Translations under genes and position numbers: made by a program
Shown: positions 6,242 to 10,652 of the stretch, one piece after another
Layout: every line of letters starts with the position of its first letter
Position numbering within the stretch: the first letter of the stretch is position 1
Source: Arthrobacter sp.
GTDB lineage: Bacteria > Actinomycetota > Actinomycetes > Actinomycetales > Micrococcaceae
NCBI GenBank assembly: GCA_030147325.1
Contig: JASLAA010000187.1
Coordinates: 1 to 10,652, forward strand
DNA: 10,652 nt
Reading direction: 5' to 3'
The notes under the pieces: generated by a model
What the model was told of the DNA's origin: nothing
Databases searched by the model: none
Seen by the model: only the letters and a program-made list of their open reading frames with translations

Positions 6242-9200
6242 ATGCCAATCTGGTCGAGATCAGCACGTGACAATGCAGGGAAGAAGGCGGCTGTGCCGGA
6301 GCAGGACCAGCGGGATTCGGCAGGGACGCCGGAGGATCAGCCGCAGGAGGCCCAGCGGGGCGACGGGGCCGGCCAGCAGCCGGCGCCAGGATCTGACGAT
6401 CCATCGGCACAGGACTTCCTCGTTCCATGGCTCGAAGGACTGGGGGCGCAGGCCAGCGGGGACACCCTCCTCCACTTCCGGCCCTCGGCCGGCACCAGCA
6501 TCGACCTGACGCATGCTCACCCCTCGGGGCTGGCGCAGCTCCTCGCCGGCCGCCGAACCCGGCTCTCGACCCTCCTGCGCGATCCTGTCCAGTACAGCGC
6601 AGCGAAAGCCGCCGCCCGCGCGCTACGAGCCAAGATCTTCGAGCTGGGCACCGAACGCGGCATCGACGTCGGCTATCTCGCCGCGGGGACGGCGTCGTGG
6701 CGCTCCGTGGACGGCTCCGGCCGTTCGGAGACGCTGAACGCCCCCGTGCTCCTGACGGCGATCTCGCTCACCGTGCATGCTTCGCAGGACGACTACGAAC
6801 TGCAGATCACCGAGCAGGCCGGGATGAACCCTGCTCTGGTGCGCCACCTGCGGAACCAGCAAGGGCTGCAGGTCGATCCCGTGGCCATCGCGCGCCTGGC
6901 CTACGGAACCGCACGGTTCGATCCGCACCCGGTCCTGGAGCGCATGCGCGCACTGGGCGAGGGCGTACGCGGGATGTCGGTCGAGCACCGCATCCTCGTC
7001 TCGACCTTCGCCGACCTCGCAGGCGTCAAGGGTGATCCCGCCCTCCGCCCCGACCATCCGATCCTCGCCGCTCTGATGGGCTCGGCCAGGGGTGACGACG
7101 AGGCCGCCTCGGCACTGTCGGATTCAGCGGACGGACTGTCCTTCGCAGCCGCCGACGAGCGGGAGCCTGCCCAGGAGATCCTGATCCTCGACGCGGACCG
7201 CGCCCAGCAGGACGTCCTCGACCTCGCCACGGCGGGTGTCAGTCTCGCAGTCGCAGCACCACCGGGGACTGGACAGACCCAGACGGCGCTGAACGTGGCG
7301 GCGAGGGCAGCCGCAGCAGGCCGGCGCGTCGTCGTCGCAGCCGAACGCCGCGGGACGCTCAACGAATTCGTGCAGGACCTCGACGGGCTGAACCTCGGCT
7401 CACTCGTTCTCCAGCTGGGCAGCCAGACCGGTCCCGTACAGGTACGGGAAGCGGTCATCCGTGCGATCGTGCGGAACGAGAAGGCGCTCGAGCCGGAGCT
7501 AGAGACCCTCCACGCGACGCTCACCGGCCACCGCCATCAACTCATGGAGCACGTGCGCAGTCTCCACAACGTCCGCACCCGGTGGGCGTGCTCGCCCTAC
7601 CAGGCCATGCAGTCGCTCGCCGGGCTCACCGCGCTCGATCCTGCGCCCTCCACCACCGTGCGCCTCAAGCGCAGTGTGCTGGACTCCATCGCGAACCGCC
7701 AGGAACTGACGGAGAGGCTCCACCGAGCCGCGGAGCTGGGCAGCTTCAGCAGGGCGTCCACGGAGAGCCCCTGGTACGGTGCGCAGCTGCTCAACCGCAA
7801 GGAGACCGAGCACGCGCACGGACTGTCCGACCAGCTGGCAACTGCGATCCCCGATCTCCGCGGCAGGGTCCAGAGCGTCGCGGAACACTCGCACATCACG
7901 CTCGGGGGGACGTTCAGGGAATGGGGAGAGCAGCTCGAGCTCCTTGTCGCGGTGCGTGGCAGCCTCGACAAGTTCACCCCCGACATCTTCGACCGGCCCG
8001 TGACCGACCTCATCTCCGCCACGGCTCCGTCCTCCTGGCGCAAGGAGCGCGACATCGAGATGAGTTCGATGACGCGGTCCCGGCTCCGCCGCGTGGCCAA
8101 GGAGTACATCAGGCCCGGCGTGCACATCTCGGACCTCCACACGTCTCTCCTCGAGGTCCAGCAGCAGCGCACCCTCTGGACCCGCTACGCCCTGACCGAG
8201 CGGCACCCGTCGGTGCCGACGGGACTCGCGGAGATCCATGCGTCCTACCGGGGCGTGGAGGAACGGCTCAATGAGCTGACCGCCATCCTCCGGCCGACCT
8301 TCGGGCATCCGGACCTCGCCTCCCTCGACCTGGACGAGCTCGAGACACTCCTGCGCAGCCTGGCGTCGGACCGGGACACGCTGGAGACGCTGCCCGAGCG
8401 GACACTCCTGCTCGACGAGATGCGGGAGCAGGGTTTGGCCGAGCTGCTCGCCGACCTCGCGGCCCGGGAGGTCCCCGTCGAGCGCGTGGGATCGGAGCTC
8501 GAACTCGCCTGGTGGCAATCGGCGCTCGAGGCGATGATCAGCGGTGACGACTATCTCGCGATGTCGGACGGTGCGAGCCTCCGCAGGCTCGAAGCCGAGT
8601 ATCGGTTGGCGGACAACGCTCACATCGCGTCGGGACCTGCGCGCATCCGCTGGGCGCTGGCCGAGCGCTGGAGGGCCGCTGTCGCAGGACGCCCGGATGA
8701 CGCGGAGCGGCTGCGCCAGCAGCTCAAGGACGGCACGCTGACCCTCGAGGGTCTCGCCCGCCTGCACCCGGACCTGCTGGCAGCGCTGCTGCCGGTCTGG
8801 GCCGTGAGTCCGCTGAGCATCAGGGGCGCTGTCCCTGAGGGTGTCTCCTTCGACACCGCCCTCCTGCTGGACGGCGAGTCGATGTCCCTGCAGAGCGCCG
8901 TGCCCTGCGTGGCACGCGCCGCGCAGGTCGTCGTGTTCGGTGACGACCGTCTGGCCGGACCCACCCGGTTCAGCATCGAGGTGCAGGCGGCCGATCGCGC
9001 GTCGACGCTCGAGCCGCTGCCGAGTGCCTTCGATTCCCTGCGATCGGTGCTCCCCGTCCGGGGGCTCACGGAGGTGTACCGCGGGGTCGACCGCAGCTTG
9101 GACACCTACCTGAGCGAGTCGTTCTACGACGGGAAGCTGTCCCGACTGCCCCAGGCTTCGGAGGTGACGGGGGAGGGGCGCGGACTCGTGGTCGAGTACC

Positions 9201-10309
9201 TCCCGAACGGGACGGGGATGCCGAGTTCCGAGCACGACGGCGTGGAGAGCGTTGCCGTGGAGGTGAACCGGGTGGTCGAGCTGGTCTTCGAGCACATCCG
9301 GCGCCGCCCGAGCTTCTCGCTCGCCGTCGTGACCGCCAGCGCCCGTCACGCAGCACGCGTGGGGGAGGCGATCCGCCTGCAGATGGCGGAGTTCCCCTGG
9401 GCGGCGGATTTCTTCACGCCCGGGCGTGAGGCGTTCCGCGTGGTCCCGGTGGAGCGCGCCGGGGGTCTTGTCCGCGACGACATCATCTTCTCCCTGGGGT
9501 ACGGGCGGACGCCGCACGGGCGAGCCCTCCACTCCTTCGGTTCGTTGTCCGCGCCGGGGGGCCGCCGGAACTTCGTCATGGCGATGACGCGAGCACGGCG
9601 CCTGCAGCACGTCCTGACATGCTTCGAACCCTCGGACCTGGACCCTGACCGGCTCACCGAGGGCGCGGTCGATTTCTACGCGTTGCTGCGGCGCGAACTC
9701 GGTGAAGCCTCCTCGGACGTCGCTGCGCCCGGTGGCAATGAGGACCCGCTGGTGGCGGACCTCGTGGACAGGCTGCGTCACCGCGGCGCGGAGGTGTGGG
9801 ACCACTACGCGGGTGTCCTGGACATCGTGGCGATGCGGCCGGCCGACGTCCGGGCGGACGGAAGCGCTGCAGCCTCCGGGGACCAGCGCCCGGCGCCGCT
9901 GGCCATCGAGTCGGACGGCACGGGCCGGTACGGCTCCATGTCGGTGAGGGAGCGGAGCAGGCTTCGCCCGCAGGTCCTCGAACGGATGGGCTGGCGCTAC
10001 ATGCCCCTCTGGACGATCGAGGTCTTCACGGACCCGGACGGGTGTGCCGAGAGGGCGTCCGTGGTCATCGGGCTTCCGCCGCGGGACACCCCTGACCAAC
10101 CGAGGACGAGGAAGGACGCCGCCAGGATGCGGAAGGACGAACAGCACCCAGGACGTGGGATCAGCGTCCCGCAGGAGACTGCAGCTATGGACGACGCCGA
10201 TCCAGCCCTTCCGACGAAGGCGGTCGAGGACAGCCCCCGGGCCTGGGGTGACACGGACGACGATCATGATCAGTGGCTGCAGGAGCAGCGCCCTCCGCAC
10301 TGGGGCTGA
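6242..10309 (+). CDS. DUF4011-type SF1 helicase with C-terminal Vsr-like nuclease domain
   Basis: This 1355-residue protein has, in order: a charged, disordered N-terminus (1-55); a DUF4011-like domain (about 57-300); an SF1 UPF1/DNA2-like helicase core interrupted by a long helical insert (about 360-870); and an MTES_1575/Vsr-like PD-(D/E)xK nuclease domain (about 1160-1255) with Asp1194 in LDIVAM and Glu1223/Asp1225 in AIESDG. Motif I is PPGTGQTQT (340-348), with Gln345 where Lys is expected. Motif II is LDGES (876-880) rather than DEAS. In motif III (GDDRLAGP, 900-907) the usual Gln is Leu904. Motif VI keeps its Arg in MTRAR (1115-1119). The tail ends WLQEQRPPHWG. The role is unknown: DNA repair or phage defence would suit the domains, but the altered motifs suggest weak or no ATP hydrolysis. 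Start: ATG at 6242; TTG at 6197 or 6233 would extend the frame. Apparently monocistronic. Confidence 0.82.
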   Translation: MPIWSRSARDNAGKKAAVPEQDQRDSAGTPEDQPQEAQRGDGAGQQPAPGSDDPSAQDFLVPWLEGLGAQASGDTLLHFRPSAGTSIDLTHAHPSGLAQLLAGRRTRLSTLLRDPVQYSAAKAAARALRAKIFELGTERGIDVGYLAAGTASWRSVDGSGRSETLNAPVLLTAISLTVHASQDDYELQITEQAGMNPALVRHLRNQQGLQVDPVAIARLAYGTARFDPHPVLERMRALGEGVRGMSVEHRILVSTFADLAGVKGDPALRPDHPILAALMGSARGDDEAASALSDSADGLSFAAADEREPAQEILILDADRAQQDVLDLATAGVSLAVAAPPGTGQTQTALNVAARAAAAGRRVVVAAERRGTLNEFVQDLDGLNLGSLVLQLGSQTGPVQVREAVIRAIVRNEKALEPELETLHATLTGHRHQLMEHVRSLHNVRTRWACSPYQAMQSLAGLTALDPAPSTTVRLKRSVLDSIANRQELTERLHRAAELGSFSRASTESPWYGAQLLNRKETEHAHGLSDQLATAIPDLRGRVQSVAEHSHITLGGTFREWGEQLELLVAVRGSLDKFTPDIFDRPVTDLISATAPSSWRKERDIEMSSMTRSRLRRVAKEYIRPGVHISDLHTSLLEVQQQRTLWTRYALTERHPSVPTGLAEIHASYRGVEERLNELTAILRPTFGHPDLASLDLDELETLLRSLASDRDTLETLPERTLLLDEMREQGLAELLADLAAREVPVERVGSELELAWWQSALEAMISGDDYLAMSDGASLRRLEAEYRLADNAHIASGPARIRWALAERWRAAVAGRPDDAERLRQQLKDGTLTLEGLARLHPDLLAALLPVWAVSPLSIRGAVPEGVSFDTALLLDGESMSLQSAVPCVARAAQVVVFGDDRLAGPTRFSIEVQAADRASTLEPLPSAFDSLRSVLPVRGLTEVYRGVDRSLDTYLSESFYDGKLSRLPQASEVTGEGRGLVVEYLPNGTGMPSSEHDGVESVAVEVNRVVELVFEHIRRRPSFSLAVVTASARHAARVGEAIRLQMAEFPWAADFFTPGREAFRVVPVERAGGLVRDDIIFSLGYGRTPHGRALHSFGSLSAPGGRRNFVMAMTRARRLQHVLTCFEPSDLDPDRLTEGAVDFYALLRRELGEASSDVAAPGGNEDPLVADLVDRLRHRGAEVWDHYAGVLDIVAMRPADVRADGSAAASGDQRPAPLAIESDGTGRYGSMSVRERSRLRPQVLERMGWRYMPLWTIEVFTDPDGCAERASVVIGLPPRDTPDQPRTRKDAARMRKDEQHPGRGISVPQETAAMDDADPALPTKAVEDSPRAWGDTDDDHDQWLQEQRPPHWG

Positions 10310-10320
10310 GACCACGGCGA

Positions 10321-10347
10321 CCTGATGCCGCCGCCGGCGGCATCAGG
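10321..10347. terminator. Perfect bidirectional terminator hairpin
   Basis: CCTGATGCCGCC (10321-10332) and GGCGGCATCAGG (10336-10347) form a perfect 12-bp stem around a GCC loop, 11 bases after the helicase stop. It stands between two converging genes and contains the stop codon of the minus-strand one (10345-10343). There is no T-run on either side, which is usual for GC-rich actinobacteria. It probably ends both transcripts. Confidence 0.8.
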
Positions 10348-10652
10348 AGCCGCTGGTGAGGACCAGGTGCACGTTCCCTGAGCTCGAGGCGCCCGCGAGG
10401 GCCGCAGCATCGTCCTGTCCGGCGGCGACCACCACCAGTCCGGAATCGTCAGCGGCGCCCGGCCAGGTGCCGGCTGCGCCGCCGGGTGCTGTCCAGAGCA
10501 CGGGCACGGAGCGTGCCAGGACGACGGGTTCCACCGCGACGTCGTACCCGTTGCCCGTGCTGACGATGACATCCACGATCTGACCCGGGGCCAGGAGTTG
10601 GACCGTCGACGGGTCGGCCGGGCGGACGGGGACGGCGACGGTGCCGGGAGAC
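10343..10652 (-). CDS. SAF/CpaB-type protein, C-terminal part
   Basis: This is the C-terminal 103 residues of a minus-strand gene entering from the right edge. The frame is open from the edge to the TGA at 10345-10343. The segment VAVPVRPADPSTVQLL followed by APGQIVDVIVS resembles the part after the SAF domain in CpaB/RcpC-type proteins, which in tight-adherence (Flp) pilus systems help build the pilus. Stand-alone SAF proteins of unknown role also occur in actinobacteria, and I cannot tell which this is. The rest is Ala/Gly/Val-rich with a VPVLW strand and ends HLVLTSGS. The internal GTG at 10576 is not the start, because the similarity continues upstream of it to the edge. No pilus genes are visible. 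The stop codon is buried in the shared terminator hairpin. Confidence 0.6.
   Translation of the reverse strand, partial: SPGTVAVPVRPADPSTVQLLAPGQIVDVIVSTGNGYDVAVEPVVLARSVPVLWTAPGGAAGTWPGAADDSGLVVVAAGQDDAAALAGASSSGNVHLVLTSGS

Noticed and set aside
7499..10315. A 938-codon open frame on the minus strand opposite the helicase gene
   Set aside because: It is rich in Arg, His, Gly and Pro with no recognisable domain, while the plus frame shows helicase and nuclease motifs. Long antisense frames are expected in GC-rich DNA.

Overview
The window is GC-rich (about two thirds G+C or more) and densely packed. GTG starts, genes overlapping by a few bases and the family make-up (DUF3817 protein, SURF1, guaA, a DUF4011-type helicase) point to an actinobacterium, most likely Micrococcaceae (Arthrobacter-like). 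That placement is inferred from gene content and codon use, not from a search. I see no RNA genes, insertion sequences, phage genes or CRISPR.

Layout. Positions 1-2893 (minus strand) hold two overlapping genes for the two halves of an ABC exporter. The upstream half is complete but has a wrecked ATP site. The downstream half has a perfect Walker A and runs off the left edge. A 131-base divergent region (2894-3024) separates them from a plus-strand pair, 3025-4460: a SURF1-family cytochrome oxidase assembly protein translationally coupled to a small DUF3817 membrane protein. A strong hairpin lies inside the start of the second gene. guaA (GMP synthase) follows at 4562-6148. A single 1355-residue gene then fills 6242-10309: DUF4011-like region, SF1 (UPF1/DNA2-like) helicase core with altered motifs, and a C-terminal MTES_1575/Vsr-like nuclease domain. 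A perfect 12-bp hairpin separates it from a converging partial gene (10343-10652, minus), probably a SAF/CpaB-type protein.

How the parts work together. The two ABC genes should form one heterodimer with one working and one degenerate ATP site. SURF1 serves the respiratory chain and guaA serves purine synthesis; they look like housekeeping neighbours rather than one pathway. Each of the four genes that begins a transcription unit has a TANNNT box 6-8 bases before its start codon. The two genes inside operons do not. This fits leaderless transcription.

I see no clear new multi-gene system. The most interesting items are the helicase-nuclease with Gln in place of the Walker A Lys, the pseudo-ATPase ABC half, the hairpin in the DUF3817 gene, and the shared leaderless start pattern.
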